This document shows positions 1 to 9,438 of a stretch of 64,000 bases of DNA, one piece after another. Position numbers and translations under genes: made by a program. Source of the DNA: Methylotenera sp. (GTDB lineage Bacteria; Pseudomonadota; Gammaproteobacteria; Burkholderiales; Methylophilaceae); the NCBI GenBank assembly GCA_013141495.1, contig JABFQV010000008.1, positions 1 through 64,000 of the forward strand, given 5' to 3'. Each line of letters opens with the position of its first letter. Position 1 is the first letter of the stretch. The notes under the pieces are model-generated. The model made no database searches. It had not been told where the DNA came from and saw only the letters and a list, made by a program, of their open reading frames with translations.

Positions 1-266
1 ATATTACATATAATAATTTAATTCATCAAAAAGTCAAATAAAACTGCTTCAATTTTGTGAATTATAAGCAAAATTCTAAGTTATCCTTGGGGTCAAAGTT
101 GCAATTTTTAATCGGCAAAGGTAATACTTTTTTTGAAAATATAAAAATAAAAAAGCGATCTTAAATGGCATTATTCGCCAAATAAAATTCACGTGAGACC
201 AAGTTAACTTATTGATTTTAATTATTATCCTTTTAAAATCATAATGTTACGCGCTGGAGGTTAGAA

Positions 267-312
267 GATTCATAATCCTGGGGTCGAGGGTTCAAGTCCC
301 TCTTTCCCACCA
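267..312 (+). tRNA. 3' fragment of a tRNA with CAU anticodon (Met-like); no D-arm or 5' acceptor strand visible
   Basis: gattCATaatcctggggtc then T-arm GAGGG-TTCAAGT-CCCTC, then tttcccACCA; the sequence upstream does not form a D-arm or the 5' half of the anticodon stem. Confidence 0.45.
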
Positions 313-318
313 ATAAAG

Positions 319-347
319 ACGCCCCTCTCGAGAGATTGGGGCGTTTT
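319..347 (+). terminator. Rho-independent terminator after the tRNA fragment
   Basis: acgcccc-(tctcgagagatt)-ggggcgt followed by tttt. Confidence 0.7.
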
Positions 348-819
348 CAATTGTGCGCAATGGGACACTAGCGGGGCAATTGGAGAAAATAACCAGCAAC
401 AACTCCACCCCACCGCTACACCCACCAACACCAACTCGTAATTAGTTATTTTTCACTGAATTCAAGACTTTTTTGAGCGTAACTACCCCACCAATGCCCC
501 GCGAGCCTCATTTACATTACTTTTATCTAATAGATAGAATAACTTACAAGATTAAACCGTAAGATACCAAGTCCGTAGTAGATATTTTTCACCGTGCAAG
601 CTTTGATTAAACCAACAGTGATAAAGGGTAAACCCTGGCAGCAATTGAGAAAAGAACCAATAGTCTTTTTTAATGTTATGTAGTTTCACACTAGAGGCAT
701 TTTGTTTATGCTTAACCACCACTGCAAATGGGTCGATGCTGATTAAAAAACTCAAATTGAACTGCTACGCGACATTAGCTGGAAATTACAGGTGGCGAGG
801 TAAGGCGCTCACTAAATAA

Positions 820-2178
820 TCACTTCATTACGCCAAATAAGTACAAAAATACCGCAAAAATAGCGATTGGCGCCACGATATTGTTAGTGAAGCGCCATAA
901 ATCATAGCCATTGCGATGCAGGTTTAGCTCTTCTTGTGAGTGGTTTTTTTTCATGAAATAGCCTGCAAAAATTGCCATGAATAAGCCGCCTAACGGCAAT
1001 AGTATGGTCGAGGTGAGCTTGTCTAGGGTTTCAAAGATATTAAGTCCGGAGATGATTTTTATTTCTTTCCATTCATTGAACGAAAGTAATACCGCTATGC
1101 CTAGCAACCAAACACTAATGCCAATTAACAAGGCGGCAGTTGTTCTTTTCATGGCTTTGTTTTCAACAATCCATGCGATGGCGGGTTCTACTAACGAGAT
1201 AGAAGATGACCAGGCGGCAAAGGCTACTAGCATGAAAAATAAGGTGCCAATGAAGTGACCCCCAGGCATGTGCCCAAAGGCAATAGGCAGGGTTTGAAAA
1301 ATCAAGCCAGGCCCTGCGGCGGCGGGTAGGTGATTGGCAAAAACCAAGGCATAAATTGCAAGCCCGACTAACAGCCCGAGCATTGTGTCTGCAATGGCAA
1401 TGTAAATGGTGGTGCGCGCAATTGAGATGTGGCGTTGTAAATAGGAACCATAGACCATGACGGCGCCCATGCCCAAGCTTAAAGAAAAAAAGGCATGACC
1501 TAAAGCCGTTAATACGACCGCTGGTGTGATTTTTCCAAAATCAGGGTTGAACATAAACTGTACGGCCAAGTGCATGTCACCTTCTGATAAGCTGTAGCCT
1601 AATAGCACAAGCAGTATCATGAATAATGCGGGGATCAAGATGTTGTTGGCTTTTTCTAAGCCTGAATTTACGCCACGCGCCACCACGCCCATGGTGAGTA
1701 GCATAAAAACGGTGTGCCAGAAAAGCAGTGTGACAGGTGAGGCGAGTAAGGCGTTAAAGTTAGCGATTGACTGAGGGCCTTCAATGCCCGCAAATGTGCC
1801 AATTGCCGCATAGTAGATGTAACTTAAAACCCAGCCACCGATGACGCTGTAAAAGCCAAGAATTAAAAGACCGGTGACCATGCCCATGCCACCTAGATAT
1901 TTCCAAGAACGTGAAACATTGGCTTCCGCTGCCAAGGCTTGCATGCCGTTGTATGGGTTTTTTTGCGCACGACGGCCAAGTAAAATTTCAGTCATCATCA
2001 GCGGAATGCCTACCAATAGAATGCATAGGATAAACACTAGAACAAAAGCACTGCCGCCATTAACGCCTATCATGTAGGGTAGTTTCCAGATGTTGCCCAA
2101 GCCAATGGCAGAGCCGGCGGTGGCTAACATGAATGTCCAGCGATTACCCCAGTGACTACGTTTGACGGGTAGGTTCAT
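820..2178 (-). CDS. Sodium-dependent transporter, NSS/SNF family
   Basis: ORF 820..2190; WGNRWTFMLATAGSAIGLGNIWKLPYMIGVNGGSAFVLVF is the NSS N-terminal signature; many TM segments; start probably MNLPVK. Confidence 0.9.
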   Translation of the reverse strand: MNLPVKRSHWGNRWTFMLATAGSAIGLGNIWKLPYMIGVNGGSAFVLVFILCILLVGIPLMMTEILLGRRAQKNPYNGMQALAAEANVSRSWKYLGGMGMVTGLLILGFYSVIGGWVLSYIYYAAIGTFAGIEGPQSIANFNALLASPVTLLFWHTVFMLLTMGVVARGVNSGLEKANNILIPALFMILLVLLGYSLSEGDMHLAVQFMFNPDFGKITPAVVLTALGHAFFSLSLGMGAVMVYGSYLQRHISIARTTIYIAIADTMLGLLVGLAIYALVFANHLPAAAGPGLIFQTLPIAFGHMPGGHFIGTLFFMLVAFAAWSSSISLVEPAIAWIVENKAMKRTTAALLIGISVWLLGIAVLLSFNEWKEIKIISGLNIFETLDKLTSTILLPLGGLFMAIFAGYFMKKNHSQEELNLHRNGYDLWRFTNNIVAPIAIFAVFLYLFGVMK

Positions 2179-2323
2179 AATGGCTCTCAAATGCTATTTT
2201 TATGATAATAATTAATTTAAGACTTTTTAAAATCAAGATTAATGCTGCATGCAGAAAATCCCATACAAACGCTAAACTCAAAATAAAACATGGTAAATAA
2301 CAGTGGTATTTATATTGCACAGG

Positions 2324-3742
2324 TTATGAATTTAGTTTTTTGTGCTGTTTATTTAGTTTGCTGTGGTGCATGGAGTAGGCAAAATAAATGATGATGCCAG
2401 CTAATATCCACAAACCAAACCTAAGCCAAGTACTTGCTGGTAAAAATGTCATCAACGCACCACATGAAACTACGCCCAACACCGGAATTAAAGGGTTCCA
2501 CGGATTTTTAAATGGTCGATGAAGTTCAGGCTGGCGAATACGCAATACGATGACGCCAACACAAACCATAACAAAGCTGGCTAAAGTACCGATGTTTACA
2601 GTTTCTGCCAACTCGCCCAAAGGAATAAAACCGGCAACTAACGATACAATAAAACCGCACATTAAAATGATGCGTGTAGGCGTTTTTCGGTCTGGGTTAA
2701 CCTTTGAAAAAACAGGTGAGATCAAGCCATCTCGGCTCATAGCAAATAGGATACGGGTCAAGCCGTAAAGCAGAACCAGCAGCACTGTGATGAGCCCGGC
2801 AAGCACGCCTGTTGCAACTAAAGTAGATGACCAGGTGTGCCCGATCCTTGTTAATGCATAGGCTACTGGTGAAGATACGTTGAGTTCTGTATAAGATACG
2901 ATGCCAGTAAGTAAACCCGATACGACAATATAAACAATGGTGCAAAAGACGAGTGAGCTGAGCAATCCTATGGGTAAGTCGCGTTGAGGATTTTTTGCTT
3001 CTTCTGCGGCGGTAGAAACCGCATCAAAACCGAAATAGGCAAAGAACACTAAAGATGCGCCAGCTAATACGCCAATGTTTTTACCATTTTCTAAGGTGCT
3101 GAACCAGCCGAATGGCATGAATGGTTGCCAGTTATCTGTGTTGAGATGCGCGGAGGCTAAAGCAATAAAAATGGCGATGGTTGAGAGCTTAATAACTACG
3201 ATAATGTTATTAAAGCGCGCGCTTTCTTTAACGCCGATAATTAACAAAATAGTGAGTACCCAGATAATGGCAAATGCTGGCAGATTGATTACTCCGCCCA
3301 TGACTGGAGCTTTGGTAATGGCCTCAGGTAAATATATATTAAAGTTGCTCAGGGTATTGATAAAATAGCCGGCCCAGCCGTTAGCAACGGCAGCGGCACC
3401 AACGCCGTACTCCAGAAGCAGAATCCACCCCATTACCCATGCGATAAATTCGCCGAATGCTACATAGCTATAGCCATAAGCGCTACCAGAGCCACCGACT
3501 GAAGCGGCAAGCTCTGCATAAGCGAGCGCCGCAAAACCAGATGCAACCCCGGCGATAATGAAGGACAGCACTACAGCCGGACCAGATTGTGTTGCAGCGG
3601 CTATGCCAGTCAATACAAAAATACCGGTGCCAATTGCGCAGCCGATTCCCAAAAGTGCTAAGTCAAACGCTGAGAGGCACTTCTTTAGACCGCTGTCTGA
3701 ATGTGCGGTGATTGCTTTAGTGCGCAGAAGCTGCTTGAGCAT
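2324..3742 (-). CDS. Amino acid permease, APC superfamily (cationic amino acid transporter-like)
   Basis: LGIGCAIGTGIFVLTGIAAATQSGPAVVLSFIIAGVASGFAALAYAEL motif; about 12 TM segments. Confidence 0.9.
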   Translation of the reverse strand: MLKQLLRTKAITAHSDSGLKKCLSAFDLALLGIGCAIGTGIFVLTGIAAATQSGPAVVLSFIIAGVASGFAALAYAELAASVGGSGSAYGYSYVAFGEFIAWVMGWILLLEYGVGAAAVANGWAGYFINTLSNFNIYLPEAITKAPVMGGVINLPAFAIIWVLTILLIIGVKESARFNNIIVVIKLSTIAIFIALASAHLNTDNWQPFMPFGWFSTLENGKNIGVLAGASLVFFAYFGFDAVSTAAEEAKNPQRDLPIGLLSSLVFCTIVYIVVSGLLTGIVSYTELNVSSPVAYALTRIGHTWSSTLVATGVLAGLITVLLVLLYGLTRILFAMSRDGLISPVFSKVNPDRKTPTRIILMCGFIVSLVAGFIPLGELAETVNIGTLASFVMVCVGVIVLRIRQPELHRPFKNPWNPLIPVLGVVSCGALMTFLPASTWLRFGLWILAGIIIYFAYSMHHSKLNKQHKKLNS

Positions 3743-3870
3743 ACATGGTGTCCTTTTGAGTGCTTCTTAAAAAATATCAACGATTAAAAATAACGGTGAA
3801 TTAATTGCTAGCCAATCGTAAACATTAAAATAATGATGGTCAATGAAAACTCACTATAGTGTTTCAGATT

Positions 3871-5175
3871 TTAGCTATTGAACATGGCCTTAAGTGCCGC
3901 AATCATGTAACTATGGTCAAGAACTCCTGCGCTTTCTCTAATACTATGCATTGCCCACATTGGCGAACCTACATCAACACTGGGAATACCTAAGTTTGAT
4001 GCCACAATTGGGCCAATGGTACTGCCGCAGCCTAAATCTGTGCGGTGCGCATATTGCTGATAAGGCACATTTGCACGTTCACAAAGTTTAATAAAGCGCG
4101 CCGCCGTGTCAGCATTGGTTGAATAGCGCTGATTGGCATTGGTTTTGATGACAGGGCCATGGTTGACCAAGACATGGTGACAAGGCTCATAAGCATTGGG
4201 GTGGTTGGGATGGTAGGCGTGCGCCATGTCTGCACTGATAAAAAAGCTTTGCGCTAATGTGCGTAACCGCGCCTCTTCAGCCAAGCCGGTGCTGGCGGCA
4301 ATGCGATTGATGACATCGGATAAAAAGCTGCCGCTTGCACCAGATGCACTTTCGCTACCGACTTCTTCATGGTCAAACAGCGCGCAGATACTGGTTGCTT
4401 GTTGGTTTTTTGTGGCTAAAAGTGCGGTGACCGCCGCATGACATGAGGCCAAGTTATCCAGTTGGCTATTGGCGATAAACACTTGCTGAGCACCCCAGAA
4501 TACCCCTTTTTGCGTATCAAAAACATTGAACTCAAAGGTCAAAATATCTTTTACTTCGACTTCGAGAGCTTGCGCAATATAGGCTAAAAATTGTTTATCG
4601 GCTTCGATACCATCTTCGCTCTCGGCAAAAAGCAGTGGTAACTCAGTTTGTTTGTTGAGCTTTAAACCTTGATCATTCACCTCACGGTTCATGTGGATGG
4701 CTAAATTTGGCAAACGCATCAGCGCATCATCAAACTTCAACAACCTGATTTCATGACCATGTTCAGCCCGAATAGTAACGCGCCCGGCAATACTTAAATC
4801 GCGGTCAGTAAATGTGGCTAAAATCGGCCCGCCATAGACTTCAACGCCAATTCTCACCAAACCATTGCTAGCAAATGCCGCTTGTGGTTTGAGTCGCAGC
4901 CCAGGTGAATCGGTATGTGCGCCAACGATGCGTAGCCCGGTATTGGGTAGTGGTTGCTCACCAAGCGTGAAGGCAATAATCGATGCACCAGCACGCGTTA
5001 CAAAATAACTTCCCCCAGTTGTAAGCTGCCAAGTTTTCGTTTCATCAAGTCGGGTAAACCCTTGACTGAGCAGTCGCTGTTTAACATTATTAACCGCATG
5101 CCACGGGCTAGGGCTTGCATCAATAAAGCTGAGCAAGTCTTGGGCTTGTGTGCGAACTTCGGCTGAGATATTCAT
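3871..5175 (-). CDS. apeB: M18 family aminopeptidase
   Basis: GAHTDSPGLRLKP, FDHEEVGSESASGASGSF, DMAHAYHPNHPNAYEP motifs of M18 aminopeptidases. Confidence 0.92.
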   Translation of the reverse strand: MNISAEVRTQAQDLLSFIDASPSPWHAVNNVKQRLLSQGFTRLDETKTWQLTTGGSYFVTRAGASIIAFTLGEQPLPNTGLRIVGAHTDSPGLRLKPQAAFASNGLVRIGVEVYGGPILATFTDRDLSIAGRVTIRAEHGHEIRLLKFDDALMRLPNLAIHMNREVNDQGLKLNKQTELPLLFAESEDGIEADKQFLAYIAQALEVEVKDILTFEFNVFDTQKGVFWGAQQVFIANSQLDNLASCHAAVTALLATKNQQATSICALFDHEEVGSESASGASGSFLSDVINRIAASTGLAEEARLRTLAQSFFISADMAHAYHPNHPNAYEPCHHVLVNHGPVIKTNANQRYSTNADTAARFIKLCERANVPYQQYAHRTDLGCGSTIGPIVASNLGIPSVDVGSPMWAMHSIRESAGVLDHSYMIAALKAMFNS

Positions 5176-5192
5176 GATGGTGATGGATTGAG

Positions 5193-6095
5193 CTAGAGCC
5201 AGTCTTTTTCAATCAAAAAGTCTGTATAAAGTTTTGATTCCGGGCTACCAACTTCGGGTTTCCAGTCGTAACGCCATTTTACGATGGGCGGCATCGATAG
5301 CAAAATCGACTCAGTGCGACCATTAGACTGCAAGCCAAATAAGGTGCCACGGTCGTACACCAGATTAAATTCCACATAACGCCCACGTCTGTAAGCTTGG
5401 AAATCGCGTTCGCGCTCGCCATAGGGCGTGTCTTTGCGGCGTTGCACAATTGGCAAGTAGGCTTGCAAAAAGCTGTCACCCACAGCACGGTGAAACGCAA
5501 AGCTACGTTCGAAACCTAACTCGTTGAAGTCATCATAGAAAATACCGCCGATGCCACGCGGCTCTTGACGGTGTTTAAGGTAAAAGTACTCGTCACACTC
5601 TTTTTTAAATTTTGGGTAGTAAGCTGGATCGAAGGCATCCAAGGCGGTTTTATTGGTACGATGAAAATGCTCTGCATCCTCTTCAAAGCCATAATAAGGT
5701 GTTAGATCCATGCCGCCGCCAAACCACCAAATATCCTCCTCAGCCTCGTTTGGCGCTTTCGCCACAAAAAATCGTACATTCATGTGTACGGTAGGAATGT
5801 ACGGATTGCGCGGGTGAAAAACCAGTGATACGCCCATCGCCTCCCATGCGCGGCCTGCGGCTTCAGGGTGTGCGGCACTGGCAGAAGGTGGCAGTTTATT
5901 GCCCAGTACGTGAGAAAACCCCACGCCGGCGCGTTCAAATACATTGCCTTCTTCCAGCAAGCAAGAAGTACCGCCGCCGCCTTCGGGGCGTTGCCAGCTA
6001 TCTTGCAGAAAATTTTTGCCATCAACCAACTCAACGGCTTCTACGATCTTTGCTTGCAGGTTTTGTAAATAACTTAGTACGTCTTGGGTATTCAT
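5193..6095 (-). CDS. hemF: Oxygen-dependent coproporphyrinogen III oxidase
   Basis: [55 protein letters not shown] motifs. Confidence 0.97.
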   Translation of the reverse strand: MNTQDVLSYLQNLQAKIVEAVELVDGKNFLQDSWQRPEGGGGTSCLLEEGNVFERAGVGFSHVLGNKLPPSASAAHPEAAGRAWEAMGVSLVFHPRNPYIPTVHMNVRFFVAKAPNEAEEDIWWFGGGMDLTPYYGFEEDAEHFHRTNKTALDAFDPAYYPKFKKECDEYFYLKHRQEPRGIGGIFYDDFNELGFERSFAFHRAVGDSFLQAYLPIVQRRKDTPYGERERDFQAYRRGRYVEFNLVYDRGTLFGLQSNGRTESILLSMPPIVKWRYDWKPEVGSPESKLYTDFLIEKDWL

Positions 6096-6111
6096 GATTG
6101 ACCTCTACGGC

Positions 6112-7380
6112 TTAGCCTTTAATGGCACGGTAGCCAATGTCGGTACGGAATTGTGCGCCGTTGAATTTGATTTCTTTTGTTATTTTATAGGCTTGCTGTT
6201 GCGCAAATTTTACTGTTTCACCCAAGGCTGTTACGCAAAGTACACGGCCGCCACTGGTGACTACTTTGCCATCTTTTAGCGTTGTGCCGGCGTGAAATAC
6301 ATGCGCATCTACTAAGTTTTTAGGCAAGCCTGTAATTTCATCACCTAACTTTGGCGTTTCTGGGTAATTAGCAGATGCCATTACCACGCCTAATGCAAAA
6401 CGTCTATCCCACTCAGCCTCAGCACGGTCTAGTGTGCCATTGACTGCATGTTCCATCAGCGCGACTAAATCACTTTTTAAACGCATCATAATTGGCTGCG
6501 TTTCTGGGTCACCCATGCGGCAGTTAAACTCTAACGTTTTGACATTGCCATTTGGGCTGATCATTAAGCCTGCATATAAAAAGCCTGTGTATGGAATGCC
6601 ATCTTTTGCCATGCCTTCAACCGTAGGTTTGATAATTTCGCGCATGACTTTTGCGTGAATTTCAGGCGTAACCACTGGTGCGGGTGAGTAAGCGCCCATG
6701 CCACCGGTGTTGGGGCCAAGGTCCGCGTCTAATAAGCGTTTGTGATCCTGACTTGTGGCAAGGGCTAAGATATTTTTGCCATCCACCATCACCATAAAGC
6801 TCGCTTCTTCACCTTGCAAAAACTCTTCAATCACAACACGTGCGCCGGCCGCACCTAGTTTGTTATCTTCGAGCATGGCGTCGATTGCAGCGTGGGCTTC
6901 GTCATCTCTCATGGCAACCACCACACCTTTGCCAGCGGCCAAGCCATCCGCTTTAATCACAATCGGCGCACCTTGCTGGCTCACATAATCATGCGCCAGT
7001 TTGGCGTCAGTAAAAGTGGCATAAGCCGCAGTGGGGATGTTGTGGCGCACCATAAAGGCTTTGGCAAAATCTTTGCTAGATTCCAATTGCGCAGCGGCTT
7101 GGGTGGGGCCGAAAATCTTGAGGCCTGCCGCGCGAAAGGCATCGACCACACCCTGAGATAGCGGTGCTTCAGGGCCGACAATGGTGAGATGAATTTTTTC
7201 ATCCTGCGCAAACTTTACTAAATCAGCCACCGCAGTAATCGGCACATTCATCATATCTGGGTTAATTGCAGTGCCAGCATTGCCAGGCGCCACATAGACG
7301 CGGCTGACTTCTTTATTGTGGGTGACTTTCCACGCGAGCGCATGTTCACGACCGCCACTGCCGATGACTAATATTTTCAT
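6112..7380 (-). CDS. purD: Phosphoribosylamine-glycine ligase
   Basis: MKILVIGSGGREHALAWK, PGNAGTA, VVIEEFLQGEEASFMVMVDG; SD-like GGAGGGG upstream of ATG at 7380. Confidence 0.97.
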   Translation of the reverse strand: MKILVIGSGGREHALAWKVTHNKEVSRVYVAPGNAGTAINPDMMNVPITAVADLVKFAQDEKIHLTIVGPEAPLSQGVVDAFRAAGLKIFGPTQAAAQLESSKDFAKAFMVRHNIPTAAYATFTDAKLAHDYVSQQGAPIVIKADGLAAGKGVVVAMRDDEAHAAIDAMLEDNKLGAAGARVVIEEFLQGEEASFMVMVDGKNILALATSQDHKRLLDADLGPNTGGMGAYSPAPVVTPEIHAKVMREIIKPTVEGMAKDGIPYTGFLYAGLMISPNGNVKTLEFNCRMGDPETQPIMMRLKSDLVALMEHAVNGTLDRAEAEWDRRFALGVVMASANYPETPKLGDEITGLPKNLVDAHVFHAGTTLKDGKVVTSGGRVLCVTALGETVKFAQQQAYKITKEIKFNGAQFRTDIGYRAIKG

Positions 7381-7427
7381 TACCACCCCTCCATCAGGAG
7401 CTATTTTTTTAATTAAGATTGTGGCGA

Positions 7428-8012
7428 TTAACTCAATAATTCTTTGAGATAGATTTTTTCGCCATTTGAAATTTCACGCTTATATGCTTTATCTGGTGCT
7501 GTTTTAGTCAATTTTTCTGGTTTGGCTACTGTTGTTGTTTTATTTAATGATGTTGGTTTCCCGCCCCATAAAACAATGTAACGCTCATCTGTAATCATTA
7601 ATTTCAGTGCGTGAAACTCTTCAATAAGAGCGATAGCATAATGTACAAATTGACGTGTGCTTTTGAATTGATTGGCGTAGCCAGTTGGGTTGTTAGATTT
7701 TAAATCAATATAAATTACAGTGAGTTTGTCATTGCGAACTAAAAAAATTACGTTATCACAAGCGCAATGATGTCCATGCTTGGCATTGCTGTTATCACTG
7801 ACGGCTAGCAATGGAGACATTTTTGCTAACTTACCACGCCCTTTATCTGGGTTTATTGAAATCCAATCTCCATTAGGAGTGGTTAAAGTAACTTTTCTGA
7901 GCTTGGCTGACACATCAGTTTCTTCAATTAAAATGTGAGCATGTTGGTCGCCGCGATAAGTTACACAAGAAAGAGACTCCCTCAGCTTGTCTATCTTAGC
8001 TGACAGCATCAA
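7428..8012 (-). CDS. Uncharacterised protein, partner of the adjacent ATPase; possible PD-(D/E)xK-like core
   Basis: ORF overlaps the ATPase gene by 4 nt (8009-8012); segment CDNVIFLVRNDKLTVIYIDLKSNNPTGYANQF has D-x(16)-DxK spacing. Confidence 0.75.
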   Translation of the reverse strand: MMLSAKIDKLRESLSCVTYRGDQHAHILIEETDVSAKLRKVTLTTPNGDWISINPDKGRGKLAKMSPLLAVSDNSNAKHGHHCACDNVIFLVRNDKLTVIYIDLKSNNPTGYANQFKSTRQFVHYAIALIEEFHALKLMITDERYIVLWGGKPTSLNKTTTVAKPEKLTKTAPDKAYKREISNGEKIYLKELLS

Positions 8013-9418
8013 AGCTCACCGCCATATAGAATGTCATTCTGAATGGAGTTCATATCTTCAATCGTGGTGTCGAAAGTGATTACTTCTATACCTATATCAG
8101 CTTGTATTTTTGCAGGTATCAAGGTGTTTATTTTGGTGGCTTTTGTTTCACCTGAAGCAGGTTTTGTTATGACTCCAGTGGTATAAAGTCGAACACGCTC
8201 AGGACTAAGTAACTCTTCATCATCGTATTTGTAACGTGTTTGCATCGCTTGAGTATGATCGGTTTTTTGCGCCAACATAATAAGCGTGTTGAACTCTTTA
8301 ACTAAGTAGTCACTATGTGTAGTTACAAAAACTTTAATGCCAGCATTGACCATACGCGCGACAAGCCTTGCTAATGCACGTTGGTTTTTAGGGTGTAAAT
8401 TGAGTTCTGGTTCGTCGATAATAAACACATCACCAGATTTTGCCTTACAGCGCAGATAAAAACCAATATCGAGTAACGCACGCACACAACTTGATGATTC
8501 GCCCATTGAGAAGCTTGGTTTTCCGTTACCCCTTGGCTTGTAAACAAGACCTCTGTCTTTTATTACTTTGTAACTCCCACCAATAAGCCCGTCAAAAGAG
8601 GTTAGGAGCGCTGGATTTTCAATAGCTAGCTCACCTATGTCTTTATCGAAGTCCTCTAGTTGACGAATGAAGTCCACGTTATCACGCACTGGCCAAGCAT
8701 AGCTATCAGAACCAGCTTGCATGCGTTGGTGGAGTAAAAACGGATTTTTTTGCAACTCCTTCGCGTCCAGCGTTCTAAGCGCTTCAACCATTCCCGTGCG
8801 AGCAAAATCTAATTCTTTGAGAAAAATTGCCGCTCCAGTACGTTCAGCACTAGCAATAAAGGTGTTGGGCAGGTAGGGAGAGAAAACAATTTCTGCGATT
8901 GCATCGCTAAGAAATTCTGATAAAGCCCAAATATCCAAGCCATCATCTGCTATAAGAACTTTAAGTAAGTCGCTATCTTTTTCCTTACTTATCGTAGCCA
9001 AAACTTTACCATCTGACCCACTTTTGATAGGGCGCTCAAAAGCTCTTTGCGTGAAGTCAATACTTTCTGAAACAGTCACTTTAATCTGAGCATTCTCAAA
9101 GTAAACTGGGTCGGCTGCAAAAACATCTGGCAATTGCTTTACGTATCGTTTACTAACTGCTTCGAGGTACGTATTCAATTTCCCAGAAAAAATTTCCTTT
9201 AAATCGAATTGATAAGTCTGTTCTTTTGCAGAGTCAGCTGCCTTAATCAGTGATATTAGTTCGGTACGTAAAAGTCTGCGCCAACTGCGTAAAAAACCAT
9301 ACACAGCGTATGTGGCATAAGTTTTACCAGTGTTATTCTCACCACAGATAATAGTTAAGTCAGCGAGTTCTAACTCAGCCTCATCCAGTAGCCCAAGCTT
9401 TTCAAATTTGAATTTCAT
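8009..9418 (-). CDS. AAA/ABC-type ATPase (AAA_15/OLD-like family)
   Basis: Walker A GENNTGKT, signature-like SMGESSS, Walker B VFIIDEPELNLHP, TTHSDYL H-loop; ATG at 9418 with GGAGTGAG upstream. Confidence 0.88.
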   Translation of the reverse strand: MKFKFEKLGLLDEAELELADLTIICGENNTGKTYATYAVYGFLRSWRRLLRTELISLIKAADSAKEQTYQFDLKEIFSGKLNTYLEAVSKRYVKQLPDVFAADPVYFENAQIKVTVSESIDFTQRAFERPIKSGSDGKVLATISKEKDSDLLKVLIADDGLDIWALSEFLSDAIAEIVFSPYLPNTFIASAERTGAAIFLKELDFARTGMVEALRTLDAKELQKNPFLLHQRMQAGSDSYAWPVRDNVDFIRQLEDFDKDIGELAIENPALLTSFDGLIGGSYKVIKDRGLVYKPRGNGKPSFSMGESSSCVRALLDIGFYLRCKAKSGDVFIIDEPELNLHPKNQRALARLVARMVNAGIKVFVTTHSDYLVKEFNTLIMLAQKTDHTQAMQTRYKYDDEELLSPERVRLYTTGVITKPASGETKATKINTLIPAKIQADIGIEVITFDTTIEDMNSIQNDILYGGEL

Positions 9419-9438
9419 TCTCACTCCAACCCTTTAAT

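Noticed and set aside
552-755. 67-aa minus-strand ORF in the left intergenic region
   Set aside because: No recognisable domain or convincing start context; may be a decayed fragment, but I cannot support it as a gene.
5825-6097. Antisense ORFs over hemF (90 aa and 66 aa) and similar antisense ORFs throughout the window
   Set aside because: They mirror codon structure of strong conserved genes on the other strand; low-complexity or Arg/Ser-rich translations, no domains.
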